Part shown: piece by piece, positions 1 to 11,697 of the stretch
Layout of the letters: each line of letters begins with the position of its first letter
Position numbering within the stretch: position 1 is the first letter of the stretch
NCBI GenBank assembly: GCA_028023455.1
Contig: JAQFVV010000020.1
Span: forward strand, 3,763,092 to 3,827,091
Direction of reading: 5' to 3'
Source of the DNA: Epiperipatus broadwayi
Taxonomy: Eukaryota > Onychophora > Udeonychophora > Euonychophora > Peripatidae
Length of the DNA stretch: 64,000 nt
Made by a program: the position numbers and the translations under genes
Notes under the pieces: model-generated
What the model saw: the letters and a program-made list of their open reading frames with translations, nothing else
What the model was told of the DNA's origin: nothing
Databases searched by the model: none

Positions 1-329
1 CAATTCTTTGTACAATTCTCCAGTTAGCATTATACATAAATATTTTATACACACACAGTATATATATAAAGTTATTTAAGAGCTATATCATGTATTACTC
101 TGTTTTAGTTTATGACATTTTGACAAAATAATATTCATCCTTATTAAAGTTAAGGTTTTAATAAACAACTGTTGTTATGTAAGGTTAATTCATATCTCCT
201 GACATCATGTTATGTTCTTGGCCATGATATCTAAATTAATAAATACACACAGTTTGTTTAACTAATAACTTTTATTAACTACCAGTGTTCTCTAACATGA
301 GAAATGTCATGTGCTCACTAATCTCAGTT
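1..329. other. A+T-rich non-coding stretch
   Basis: No gene or recognisable repeat is visible. It leads into the LINE fragment that follows; where the LINE really starts is uncertain, because only the part from about 330 reads like a retrotransposon protein. Confidence 0.5.
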
Positions 330-791
330 GTCACCACTAGGTGTCAGTCTGTAATTACAAGTAGTTTATTGTTTAAGGCAAAAGAATATACATGTAAATG
401 GAAAAATATGGGTGATTTATTTTGTAAATTATGTAAGGAAGGAATTGAAAATATTAGGCATTTGTTAATTGAATGTAAATGTTTGAAAACAGAAAGGGTA
501 CATATAATGAAGTTGTGGAAAAATAAATATGAAAAGAGTGATTATACAGAAAGTGAATTATTGGTTTTTATGCTAGGTTTGGGAAAAGATAAGGGGGATT
601 TAGATATAAAGGTTATAGAGTTGACAAAAATTATGTTGTGGAAATGGAATAGAGCAGATTATGGGTAAATTTAGAGTGGGGAATGTAAAAGAAAGTGGCT
701 AACAGGTTTATCTGGGCTTAATTGCTGAGATATTCTTGACTTCGTTTAAGGAGAAGCCATAATACATCACATCACATCACATCACATCACA
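330..791 (+). mobile_element. LINE 3' end, fragment A (C-terminal coding tail, 3' UTR and CATCA tail)
   Basis: An open frame to 668 gives the C-terminus of a non-LTR retrotransposon ORF2. It contains a CxxC...HxxxxC zinc-finger-like motif (FCKLC followed by HLLIEC), which in CR1/Jockey/L2-type LINEs lies downstream of the reverse transcriptase. Codons after it continue to a TAA. A 3' UTR of about 100 bases follows, ending in five tandem CATCA units at 766-791. The 5' part with endonuclease and reverse transcriptase is missing, as expected for a 5'-truncated insertion. The exact clade cannot be told from this piece. A second copy abuts it directly and a third lies at 58.1-58.4 kb on the other strand, all sharing the same 3' UTR, so this is an interspersed family and not a host gene. 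Confidence 0.75.
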
Positions 792-1123
792 TTAGGCATT
801 TGTTAATTGAATGTAAATGCTTAAAACAGAAAGGGTACATATAATGAAGTTATGGAAGAATAAATATGAAAAAAGTGATTATACAGAAAGTGAATTATTG
901 GTTTTTATGCTGGGTTTGGGAAAAGATAAAGGGGATTTAGATATAAAGGTTGTAGAGTTGACAAAGATTATGTTGTGGAAATGGGATGGAGCAGAATATG
1001 GGAAAATTTAGAGTGGGGAATGAAAAATAAAGTGGCTAACAGGTTTATCTGGGCATAATTGCTGACATATTCTTGACTTCGTTTAAGGAGAAGCCACAAT
1101 ACATCACATCACACCACATCACC
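792..1123 (+). mobile_element. LINE 3' end, fragment B (tandem second copy)
   Basis: Nearly identical to 453-791 of fragment A (about 20 differences in 335 bases by eye), starting exactly where fragment A's CATCA tail ends and closing with its own CATCA-like tail at 1102-1123. The coding frame after the HLLIEC region is open from 817 to a TAG at 1009-1011, slightly longer than in fragment A because of a different stop. A one-base loss near 820 shifts the frame just upstream. It is either a second 5'-truncated insertion into the first tail or a tandem duplication of 339 bases. Confidence 0.72.
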
Positions 1124-1942
1124 ACAACATGACAACTGTTATGCTACAGTTCATTATTAAGACCTTAATCTTGACAAGAATAAATGTTATTTCATTGAAA
1201 TGTCAGAAATTAAAACAAAATAACCCACAAGAGACTTTATTTTTATATTTTCATCATATAATCATGGAAATATTAAATATAATATATATTAGGGTACAAG
1301 GAAAATAAACCAGTTCACATTAATTAATTACTAGCATATGATTAAACATGAAACAAATGCAATTATTTAAAATTATATATAGTTGTCTTTGTTTTTTGCA
1401 ATTTGTATGCATGCACGTCAAAACAGTTCTAGAATTCATGAGACCTGAGTTTGATTGCTATGTACATAAATGGAATGTAGTGATATAAATATAATGCATA
1501 CTCCCAAAATATATTTTCTTTATCACAACAGTTAGTGGACGTTAATTATTACTATCAAAATTACATGGTGATTGTACATCACAAGGCACTGTAATTTTAA
1601 ATAACTAACATGCATGTAAGAAAGATATAGTGTAAATATTTCCAATGAAAAATATATAGCATCTTATAATGTATTGTGTTTATAAAAAATATTCAAATTC
1701 TTATTTAAAATATTGTGCTGTTAATATCCTCTCTTTATTACCTAATTCTTATGTTGGCCTTTGGAAGGACTTAATTATCACGTTTTGCTTAGAAAAATAC
1801 ATATTAAATCAGAGGTAGTTAATGAATACTATTTTTATATGCATGCAGTTTGTATGATTTATAACTATAGATTTAATTTTTGCTTTTACAATGAATTATT
1901 TGATTAGCTTTTTATTTAGTAAGTATATTTACATGGTTATGC

Positions 1943-1944
<2 letters not shown>
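1124..1944. other. A+T-rich non-coding stretch
   Basis: No open frame, RNA gene or repeat that I can support. Confidence 0.5.

Positions 1945-2037
<93 letters not shown>
1945..2037. repeat. (TA)n microsatellite
   Basis: Uninterrupted TA dinucleotides for about 93 bases, ending at the 5' junction of the RTE element that follows. Its length in the assembly may not be accurate. Confidence 0.95.
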
Positions 2038-2040
<3 letters not shown>

Positions 2041-2041
2041 T

Positions 2042-4028
2042 ATCATGTTCAAAATCTTCAAACAGATTTGAATGAAATTAATATGAAAATAACTGATACA
2101 CTTTTAAAAACTGCAACAAACATAGCTGGTAGAAAAAAGCAGCAATTGACTAATAAAATCTCTACTGAGACTAGAGAATTTATGAAGAAAAGAAGGAATA
2201 TGAAGATATACAAAAATGATGTATTAAAAAGAATTGAATATCTCGAATTTTGTAAAATGGTATGGAAAAGAGTTGAAAATGATATAAGAAAGTATAACTG
2301 TGAAATAGTAAGGAAAGCTGTAGAAGAAAATAAAAGTCTCAAAAATGTTAAACAACATTTTGGTATTGGTAGGAAATTTATATCTGCAATAAGAAAAAAA
2401 GATGGAATTATTACTAAAAAGAGAGATGACATCATGAAATTGGTAGAAGATTTTTATCAAGAATTATATAGTAATAAAGAACAAGTACCTCCTATATCTA
2501 TTGCATCTTCCGAATTGCCCAGAATTTTAAATGAAGAAGTGAGACATGCAATTAAGTGTATGAAGAAAGGAAAGGCTCCAGGAAATGATGCAATTATAAT
2601 TGGATATATTAAAAGAAGCAGGTGAAGAAATAGAAACAATTTTAGCAAAGTTATATACCAAATGTCTAAATGATAAAGATGTACTGGAAGATTGGAAGAA
2701 TGCAGTAATAATATTAATATTTAAAAAAGGTGATAAAGAAGATATTAGAAATTACAGACCTATCAGCCTTTTATCAGTTTTATATAAAATTTTTACCAAG
2801 ATAATTACAACTCGTCTACAGAGAACTTTGGATTTCCACCAACCAAGAGAACAAGCTGGATTTAAAAGTGGTTTTAGTACAATAGATCATATCCAGGTAT
2901 TGAGAGAAGTCATAGAAAGGACAAACGAATATGAGTTGTCATTATGTTTTGGATTTGTAGATTATGAAAAGGCATTCGAGTCTATACACATTTCTTCAGT
3001 GATTAAAGCATTGGATCATCAAGGTATAGATCCAGGATATTGTCATATTTTAAAGAATATTTATAAAAATGCAACAGCAACAATTAGATTACATAATGAT
3101 ACTGGAAAAATCAACATTGAGAAAGGTGTAAGACAAGGTGACTCCATATCTCCAAAACTCTTTACAGCAGTGCTGCAAGAAGTATTTTGTGGATTAAAAT
3201 GGGAAACTAAAGGAGTGAAAGTAAATGGAGAGTATTTAAGTCATTTAGATTTCGCAGACGATGTAGTTGTTTTTGCAAATAATGCTTCAGAGCTGCAGGA
3301 AATGTTGCAGGAGTTAGCAGATGAAAGTAGAAAAGTAGGACTAAAGAAAAATGTTAAAAAGACTAAAGTAATGTTTAATCGATTTGCTCAAAATATGAAA
3401 ATAAAGATTGATTATGAAGAATTAGAAGAAGTCAACAGTTACAAATACCTTGGTCAGATCATTAATACAGATGGAAACATAATGGAGGAAATTAATCATA
3501 GAATTAAACTTGGTTGGAGTGCTTTTGGTAGAAATAACTTGATATTAAAAGGAAATATGCCTATGTTTTTGAAAAGGATGGTTTTTAACAAATGTGTTTT
3601 ACCAGTTCTTACTTATGGATCTGAGACTTGGACACTTAATAGAAGAGCAATACAGAGACTTCAGACCACTCAAAGGAGTATGGAGAGATGTATGTTGGGA
3701 GTAACAAGAAGAGATCAAAAATGCAATCTATGGGTAAGACAACAAACAGGTGTTACTGACCTTATTGAAAAAATTAAAAGATTGAAATGGAGTTGGGCTG
3801 GACATATTGCTAGAAGAGATGATAATAGATGGACAATTGAAATTTTAAACTGGGTTCCAAGAGATTGTAAAAGACCCAGAAAGAGACCACATGTGAGATG
3901 GATGGATGAAATAAGAAAATGTGCAGGGGTGTTGTGGAGAAGAGAAGCTAAAGATCGGAGAAGATGGATTAAACTTGGAGAGACCTTCATCCTGCAGTGG
4001 ATTGATAATGTTTGATGATGATGATGAT
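2042..4028 (+). mobile_element. RTE-type non-LTR retrotransposon, 5'-truncated copy 1
   Basis: A 2-kb insertion carrying the reverse transcriptase half of an RTE-like (BmRTE-like) LINE. It starts inside the coding region: the apurinic endonuclease domain that opens a full RTE protein is missing. It ends with a very short 3' UTR and a GAT-trinucleotide tail (4013-4028), typical of RTE elements. The first 16 bases (2042-2057) are the reverse complement of the element's own sequence found in copy 2 at 60693-60708, which suggests a 5' inversion made during insertion. Copy 2, on the same strand at 60.6-62.6 kb, is much more damaged. The (TA)n tract at its left edge is the likely target. Confidence 0.85.
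2059..4015 (+). pseudogene. RTE-like reverse transcriptase, disrupted by one inserted base
   Basis: Frame 1 (to 2625) holds the linker between endonuclease and reverse transcriptase and the first RT block (GKAPGND). Frame 2 (2600-4015, 471 residues) holds the rest. In frame-2 numbering: an NYRPISLL block near residue 50, FVDYEKAF with the first catalytic Asp at 121, GVRQGDSISPKLF near 175, and FADD with the catalytic pair at 220-221. A YGSETWTL region and an RTE-type C-terminus follow, with GHIARRDDNRW and a closing LGETFILQW. All three catalytic aspartates are present. The frames part because 2602-2603 reads GG where copy 2 has a single G; otherwise the frame is open throughout. The frame-1 track begins at a TTG, not a true start, because the element is truncated. 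It would copy element RNA at a nicked target, but this copy cannot make the full protein without frameshifting. Confidence 0.85.
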
Positions 4029-4124
4029 AAATTAGTAATCAATGTCTATATTCTAATTATCAAAGGGGCATTTTTTACTATATAAATTATCAAAGATCAA
4101 AAGGGCATTTATTGTTATATAAAC

Positions 4125-4364
4125 ATGTACAAAAATCAAGACAAGAGAGTGTTAGAAATGATGACGTATCACCTTCAGTATTTTTTTTATCATAATGTTA
4201 CAAGTAAATATGGTTTTGATTTTGATTTTAATAAAGTTAAGTTATGTATTGAAAGAAATAATAATAAACATAAAATTAAAGAAGCTTTAGTAAGAAATGA
4301 AAAGCAGCATTTGATAAATAGACAGGCTGCTAATATAAAAATTAATGATTTGTGGGAAAATTGA
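4125..4364 (+). pseudogene. Penelope-like element endonuclease C-terminus (remnant)
   Basis: A 79-residue open frame ending in TGA. Residues from about 28 to 79 resemble the end of the GIY-YIG protein at 51.4-51.9 kb: both have YGFxFD, then an IER...NKxKIKE block, then NRQ(A/S)(A/S)N(I/V)KI, and both end in LWE plus one residue. In PLEs this is the region downstream of the GIY-YIG core. The core itself is not visible upstream, so only the tail of the endonuclease remains. The match was made by comparing two segments of this window; a database search would be needed to place the PLE clade. Confidence 0.6.
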
Positions 4365-4439
4365 TGTATGATGTATATGAACACAACTTGAAATTAATTC
4401 TTCAATTTTTATTACACCATTATGTAAATAAATTAAACA

Positions 4440-5783
4440 ACTGCTATATCTATTTTACACAGAAATGCCATCTTCAAGAACATTTACATTTTGAATATAA
4501 TTACTCTCCAAGATACCACTAAGGTCATAGTTGGTATATATGTTTATTTGTTTATATAAGGTTCATTAAAAATTGAGGAGCTAATTCCAGCGTTTTGTTT
4601 TATTATATATAATTTTGACTGGTGTTATATATATCATAATAACCCTGCCATTTGGCAAAAAAGATAATCGAAATTAAAGTTAAGCATAATCCCATGGAAT
4701 GATTAATAATAAAAGATAACCTTGCAATTTATGCTTAAATCCAAATAACAGTGATGAAACAAGATAGGAATAAAAAATATATAATTTCATTGAGTAGCAA
4801 ATTATACTAATACTCATACCTAGCTATATTAATAAAAATATTAGAGGCTATAGTCAATTATCCAGTCTATTAAATCACTCTTCAGTAACTAAAGGGAATT
4901 AAATCCACTAAAGATTATAAATTCATATTAGGTTTAAAACCAGAACTGAGAAATCCATGAGAGAATATTCAACATCCTCAGTCTTATTAAAGCATACCAT
5001 GATTAATTTTGAGTGCGTGTAAACTCATATCTCACAAGCTATCATAAATATAACAATCAGAGCTTTCCTCACTAGCTATTATGATATTTGATTTATTATT
5101 TAGATGGCCAGAATCTATGAGAAGACTGGATTAATAAATAACAAAAAATATTTATTATACAATAAGACATATAAAATATTTAAACATTATTATATTAAGT
5201 TATAAAGTAATAATAAATACTTAAAAATTACCATCCTTCAGGTGATCACCCATTTTTTTTAATACTAAAAGTTTAATCAATGTCTGCAGTGTAAAATTCT
5301 CTTTATTAAGCTTGACATTTTTCTTCATTAGTTGGTTTTCTATTATGGAGTCTATTCCAGTATATAAGATGTTGAAAGTCCATCCCTGAGAATGTAGAAA
5401 CATTAATTTTTTTTAATCTCTTTAGCTGCTTCAAGTTTTACTTATTCAGATCATATTTCCTTAAATCATATTTCTTCACCTCTCCAAAAACAAACATTCT
5501 GTAAGAGAGGACTTTCAGCATAAATTTTGTAAGCACTAATTTTTATCATAGGTTAAGCAGAACTCGGAAAAGGCAGTTGAAGTTTGGTCAAATATTAGGC
5601 CAAAGACAAATAATCAATTCAGGCTACATCATATAGGATAAATGTCACACCCTGTAGATATAGTCACGATGGCTTATTACGATCATTTTATAATATTTGT
5701 TTTTGTTCATAATTACGTTGTTTAATAAAAATAAACTTAAAGTTTCACGAACAGCTAATGCCGATTGTGAAACAAAAAACAGA
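4440..5783. other. A+T-rich non-coding stretch
   Basis: Short random open frames only. No protein motif, RNA or clear repeat found. Confidence 0.45.
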
Positions 5784-5892
5784 CAGTGTAGTTAGCTGAG
5801 AGGTCATCGCAGCCGCCTTGCAAGCAAGTAGTTGGTTGCAGACGGTTGTAGGTTCGCCTCCCGGCCGATGCTATGACACATGAAAAAAAAAA
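5784..5892 (+). repeat. tRNA-derived SINE-like sequence or tRNA pseudogene
   Basis: A G+C-richer island with an A-box-like TAGCTGAGAGGT (5793-5804) and a B-box-like GGTTCGCCTCC (5851-5861), the two internal RNA polymerase III promoter elements. A D-stem GCTG/CAGC with GG in its loop can be drawn, but the anticodon stem does not pair well. CTTGCAA resembles an Ala(UGC) loop. An A-rich run follows the block directly, as in retroposed SINEs. I do not call it a functional tRNA because the cloverleaf is broken. Confidence 0.4.
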
Positions 5893-6842
5893 CAGACTAG
5901 AGATGCTGGCAGAACGCGAGCTTTTAATAAAATTGTTTAAATCACCCTTTTTTTAAATTAATAAATAAATCGTATTGCTCATCTTTCCAATTTTTTTTAA
6001 AAATTAATTTTATTAATTACAATAAAAATATTCGTTCCAATATAAACATCTTCATTATAGGTTTGACATTTAACTAAACAAAATTAAATCTTTTTTAAAA
6101 ATCATGCTTTATTTCCAAGTTTGAATAATTGCCCTTTGAACTATGAACGTTGAAACTAGGAAAAATAAAAGCAAATTTCAAATCGTTAAACTAAAAGAAA
6201 TTTTTTTTTTCAATTTACTTGTCTTCTGCTTTTTTATCATTATTATTAAAACTGATATCTCAAAGTAATGAATACTTAGCGACTATTGTGGTCAATTTGA
6301 TCTTGCTTTGCAATTAATACAATATATATAAACTTACATTAGGCTTGATAAAATATAACTCTAAAATAGGATTAAGTATTAGTTTGGCATGTAAATAAAG
6401 TTAATGAGGAACAAGTATGATCAATTTTCGTATACTAATTATATTTGAATAAGAATCGAAATGCCATTAGGTATGTATGCGTATATATATAGAGAGAGAA
6501 TAGATGAAATTATTTTTTATCTATATACACATCTCCAGATAAAAAAAATATTTATATTTTGGACATCATATATTTTATGATAATACAATTAGACTGAATA
6601 AATATGTATACATATCTGTATCATTATATTTAACCATAAATCTACTCACTGGACCCACAGCTTTCTTAGTTTGTTAAAACATGAGGTTAGGACATAAATT
6701 GTTCGTAAAATCACCTATCCTTTATGCAAAAGAAATACTGAATTAAAAACAAAAATTCAGAACTGATTTTAAAATAGCAAAAGTATTTAACCATCAAGTT
6801 TATATATAACAATATACATTGGCTCATATATACGTATTGTCA
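5893..6842. other. A+T-rich non-coding stretch
   Basis: Homopolymer-rich sequence with no supportable gene. Confidence 0.45.
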
Positions 6843-8730
6843 TGACTACATAGTTTCATATAACTTTACTAGAAGGCGCCACTAAATAATAAATCTAGTC
6901 TTTTTCCTAAAAGAAATTGTAATTTAATATTGTTAACTAATATAAGAAAATACCAAGAAAAGAAGTTAAGTTTATTAATAAAATCACAATTACAAACAAA
7001 TATTGGGAAGTTATAAATTAAACCATTAAGCATCACATGATCACTTTTTCTATACTAGCACATTAATTGTTGATAAACAGAGCAAAACTCTCCATACAGT
7101 TTTTTGGGTGGCAATACTGTATGGAGAGTTTTGCTCTGTTTATTAAGTTATGAATTACAAAATGAAACTATTCCAACTAATAAAAATCTTAAAATAAAAG
7201 ACAAGATTACCCGGCATGAGTTACATTTGACACCTATTAATTTGGCATATCAATATTTTGTATTTTATAATTCAAGTCAGTAATAAAAGAAACAAAATAA
7301 TTTATTTAAGAAAAATAAAATAACAATAATGTCATTATAACAATTACCAATATTTAAATTAATATATCAAGATCAACCAACACATGATTGATCAACAATC
7401 TGAGACATTGCCAAAACAAACTATCCTTATCTCATTACCTAGTATCATACTAACCTATACACTGAGGGCTACAAAATTAATCTGTGGGTGAAATGCCTGT
7501 TACATATAAATTTAACTCTCTACTACAATATTCTAGGTAAGGGCATAAAAATAACAACTATTCTTACAACTTCATATATAAAATATTTAATTATTAATTC
7601 TTCATTATAGCCATATTATCTATAAAAATATAAATATTACTCATGCTTAACAAAGATGAAAACATAGGAAATTTATAATTTAAATTAATTAACATTTATC
7701 AAACTAGACATATCAAATATCTCAATTGTCAATACATGCAGTATTAGTCAAATTTTATATATATATAAAATAATTATATTTATTATCATTTAAACAATCA
7801 TTATTTAAAATTATAAATATCATTAAATAACACAGATTATATATTTCATAATTTGTATTGAAATATAATGTCCATTAAATTAAAAAAAACTATCATTTAT
7901 TACGTCTGCATTATTTTTAAATATTGTATTCAAAATATTTTGAAAATATTACTTGCATATAGTTTTAATAACTACACATAGTGGTTGATCCAATATTTAA
8001 AAATTGACAATTTATAAATAATTAATATCAGCATATTATTTATGTGAAAAACAATTTACTATAAATTAAAAATATTTAATAAAGATTTATAGATTGTTTT
8101 ATAATTTTGACTTATTTACCATTAATGTTATTCAAATTAACAATATAGCAGATGGTCCTTTAATTATTTGATGCTTCATTTAAAATATAGAAGATAAAAT
8201 CATGATTTTGCAGTAGTTGAGGATTATGAAATAATTCTATTTATGATAAATGAAAATATGAAGAAGTCTATTATCCATTTGAATCTTGGTTTCCAAATTT
8301 TGTGGATAAAAACTGCTTATTTACAAGTTCATTTTGAGAGTTCAAAATCCAATGTTTTCATTTTTAAATTCAGCAACTGATTTTGCTCACATGATCAAAA
8401 CAGTTTTCTTGATAAGAAAAAAATCTTGGCTACTTGCCAATAGAAAAATAAATAATGCTTCAGTCTATTTAAAAGTACATTTAAAACAAATAATTGTCAA
8501 TTCTTTAAAATTAATATTTTAAAATTAAACAATTGAATTTCTTTTTAAATTATTGTTTAACAAAATTAATTTTTATTTATAAAAAGAGTATATAATGTCA
8601 TTCAAAAAATAATAACTCAATATTTTAAAATTGTAATAATGTCACACTTCTAAATTAATAAAATTTCTTTATATACATTTTCTTAATTTATACAACAATG
8701 AAATATATTCCAAAGACATATACTATTTCA
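6843..8730. repeat. LTR-like direct repeat, left copy
   Basis: Matches 10890-14458 in the same orientation along its whole length, apart from insertions. The repeat starts with TGA.TACATAG and ends with ACTATTTCA, so both copies begin with TG and end with CA, as retroviral-type LTRs do. Without its 137-base insertion at 7021-7157 it is about 1.75 kb. No target-site duplication, primer-binding site or clear polypurine tract was found at the edges, so the LTR reading is inferred and an old segmental duplication remains possible. Open frames inside it are short and not shared in frame between the copies. Confidence 0.55.
7021..7157. mobile_element. Small foldback (MITE-like) insertion in the left direct repeat
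   Basis: Absent from the matching place in the right copy (11057-11068), which gives a clean empty site. The insertion is flanked by AGTTATAAATTA (7009-7020) and AGTTATGAATTA (7146-7157), a near-perfect 12-base duplication. Inside are CATCACATGATCAC (7031-7044) and a perfect 27-base inverted repeat (7074-7100 with 7116-7142) around a 15-base loop. The element at 58609-58711 shares the CATCACGTGAT end and the inner AGAGGCAAAACTCTC-type segment, so this is a small interspersed family. This copy lacks the second CATCACGTGAT end. Confidence 0.65.
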
Positions 8731-8946
8731 TCTTGATACCATATAAAACAAATTTTCTTATAACCACTTTTACAAGTTATACATTTCATTTTACATAATA
8801 ATGCTAAGCATTCACCACTATGAATTTTTTTTCTACTTTGGAATTCAACAAGATTCATATATTTACAGATAAACTGCCCTCCTATGACTTTGTATTTCAT
8901 AATAGCAAAAACATTTCTTTTTATTACAATTAGCCTCTCCTACAAA
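8731..8946. other. 3' part of the internal region
   Basis: Between the left direct repeat and the Gag-like frames. A minus-strand open frame (8688-8900) has several cysteines but crosses into the repeat and matches no zinc-knuckle spacing, so I do not call it a gene. Confidence 0.35.
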
Positions 8947-10023
8947 TTACAATACTTCTACATCTATATGAAGTTTCATAAAATTATGAGACTGAACTTT
9001 ATTATGCATGATATTATTCAACACTTCTAAATCTTTTAATATTTCTACTTGTGCCTTTTTATAAATATTCTTCCAAAACACAATTTCTGTATCTATTTCA
9101 AAATCCATTGCTGAACTTACAGAGATTTTTGATCCTCCTGGAATTTTTATATCAATATCATAAACATCTATCATTACATCAGCAATAATATATTCTCTTA
9201 TAATTTTATCATCAAATTCACATTTGTCAGTTCCTACACCTATTTTAGATTCTTCAATATCTATTACATTACTTTTACAAAGGTTTTCCATCTTATTATT
9301 AATTTTAGATTGTTGAGATTTTATATCCATATCAACTTTGGATATTTCTATACAAAATAAATTATCTTGAACTAATTCTGTGGTACCTACCTCAAGTTTA
9401 CATTCATCAACAGCAAGTATATTAATTTAAACTCTTTAAGTATTTTGATACTATCAATTATTACTTCTAAATAATTATCTATTTTAACTTCTTTTTCCTC
9501 AAAAACCTTTGGTATTATATTCATTTCTTCTTCTACTTTGTCAATCCTTTCTCCTATTTTTCGAACTTTATCATTTAATTCTTTTTTTATTTCTTCTTTT
9601 ATTGCTTTAAAACTTTCCATCACTATTCTCTGATTTTCTTCCATTTTCTGTTGCAAGTTTTCATTCATTTGATCGATTCTCTGCTGATTTTGCAGCAAAT
9701 GTTTATTCATTTCATCCATTTTTCACTCAATTCTTTGCATATTTTCATTCATTTGATGCTTATTCTCATCAATTTTCTGTTCCATTCTTTGCATATATTC
9801 ACTCATTTGATTTACTATTCTCTGCAACATTTGACTAAATGTTTCTATATTCAACATGCCATATATAATCTTTCTTTCCACCTATTTTTATAAATTTATT
9901 TTCCCTAATTACATTCTGAGATTCCTTAAAAGTTATGTCAGGAGTTTTTGGTTCTACTACTTTAACTTGTGACTCAGGATTAACACTATCTTTTTCTCTC
10001 TCTCTGCCTAAATTTTGTTCCAT
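8947..10023 (-). pseudogene. Gag-like coiled-coil protein, degenerate
   Basis: Three successive minus-strand segments make one broken protein. Segment 1 starts with an ATG at 10023 and has a charged N-terminus. Segment 2 (about 9850-9390) is a long coiled coil rich in M, Q, E and K, with repeats like RIxQMNEN, interrupted by a TGA just before MDEMNK. Segment 3 (9330-8947) continues with an acidic region. Frame changes separate the segments. The position, immediately inside a pair of LTR-like repeats and reading away from the right one, together with the coiled-coil build, suggests a retrotransposon Gag. No zinc knuckle, protease, reverse transcriptase or integrase is visible, so the element would be non-autonomous. 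A cellular coiled-coil pseudogene is the main alternative. Confidence 0.4.
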
Positions 10024-10889
10024 TAATATAAATAATTGAAATGTTAATTAGTTTTCTTCCAAGAACGAAAACACAACCAAATAAATTCTCTTAATTCTAT
10101 TTTTATCAAAATCATAAACTAAAATTTTACTTTGTCGCTTAATTTTAAAATTTTAAATTAACGAAAAATCTATTTTATATTAAAAAATATATATGTGGCT
10201 TTATAATATTCGAACATATTTTTTAAAAAAATTTTAAAAAAATTTTAAAAAAATCATTAAGTTGTACTAACTATCTCAAAGTTTTTATTTTTATTTTATT
10301 TTAAATTCATCAAATTGAAAAGACATAATTTAAATTTTAAAAAAATTATATTCTTTAATACCTCAAGATGCTTTACTTCTATCTAATTAAAGATGAAGAC
10401 ATAACTTATTAAAACTAATAAGTAAAATTTATCAGGTATCAAAGTCTTAAGAAAATTTTATATTTTTTAAATATCTCAGAGTGATTTATATTATCAAGCT
10501 TTCCACATTAACACCATTTTTCTAAAAAAAATTGTCTAATAAATAAGAGCATATCATATGGAAAAAAAAAACAAGATATAAAAATATGCTACTATTACCT
10601 TTTATGGTGTACTTTATCAAAATCCCCAAAATTTAAATGCCAAATCTTAAACAAAAATACTATTCTATTTCTCAAGTATGAGGTCATCATACCTCCAAAA
10701 GTTACATAGCCAAAATGATAAAAAAAATACAAAGAACTACCTTTTTCTTCTCTCAGGGCACAAGTTTATCAAAGCCCTATAAATTGGGTTGTCAAAATGA
10801 TAAAAAAAAATACTACTCTCTCAGAGTACGTTTATTGAAGCCTCAATGAATTGGTCACCAAAATGATAAAAAAAATTATCCCTCTGTAA
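10024..10889. other. Non-coding internal stretch, possible leader of the LTR-like element
   Basis: Contains a short degenerate repetition with TCAAAATGATAAAAAAAA-type phrases near 10710, 10795 and 10860. No gene seen. The bases next to the right repeat show no TGG expected of a typical tRNA primer-binding site. Confidence 0.4.
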
Positions 10890-11697
10890 TGAATACATAG
10901 TTCCATATGTACCATTACTAGAAGAAGCCACTTAGATAATAAATCTAGACATCTTTTATAACAAATTGTAATCTTATATTGTTAACTAATATAAGAAAAT
11001 GCCAAAGAAAGAAGTTAAGTTTACTAATAAAGTGACAATTACAAACAAATTTTGGTGATTATGAATTACAAAATGAAACTATTCCAACTAATAATAAATC
11101 TTAAAATAAAAGACAAGATTATCCAACATGAGTTACATTTAGACACCTATTAATTTGGCATATCAACATTTTGTATTTTATAATTCAAATAATAGTCAGT
11201 ATTAAAAGAAATAATTTATTATTAAATAAAAATAAAATAATGCCATTGTAATAGCTACCAATATTTAAATTAATACATCAAAATCAACAAACATATGTAT
11301 GATCAACAATATGAGACATTGCCAAAAAAAAAAAAACTATCCCTATATCAATACAGTAACCTATACAATGAGGGCTATAAAGTTAAGCAATCGGTGAAAT
11401 GCCTGTTATATATAAGCTTAACTCTCTACTACAATATTTTAAATATTTTAAAATAACAATTATTTTTAAAACTTCATATATAAAATATATAAATATTAAT
11501 TCTTCATTACAGCTGTATTATTTATAAAAATATAGATATTATCCATGATTAAAAAAGTATTTACTACAAAATGAAATCATTATAAAATGAAGTCATAGGA
11601 CATTTATAATTGGAATTAACCAACAAATATTAAACTAAGCTTATCAAATATGTCAATTGCCAATAAATGCAGTATTAGTTAAATACCATATATATTG

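Noticed and set aside
5784-5892. A functional tRNA-Ala gene
   Set aside because: A- and B-box are fair, but the anticodon stem and acceptor stem do not pair, and an A-rich tail follows.
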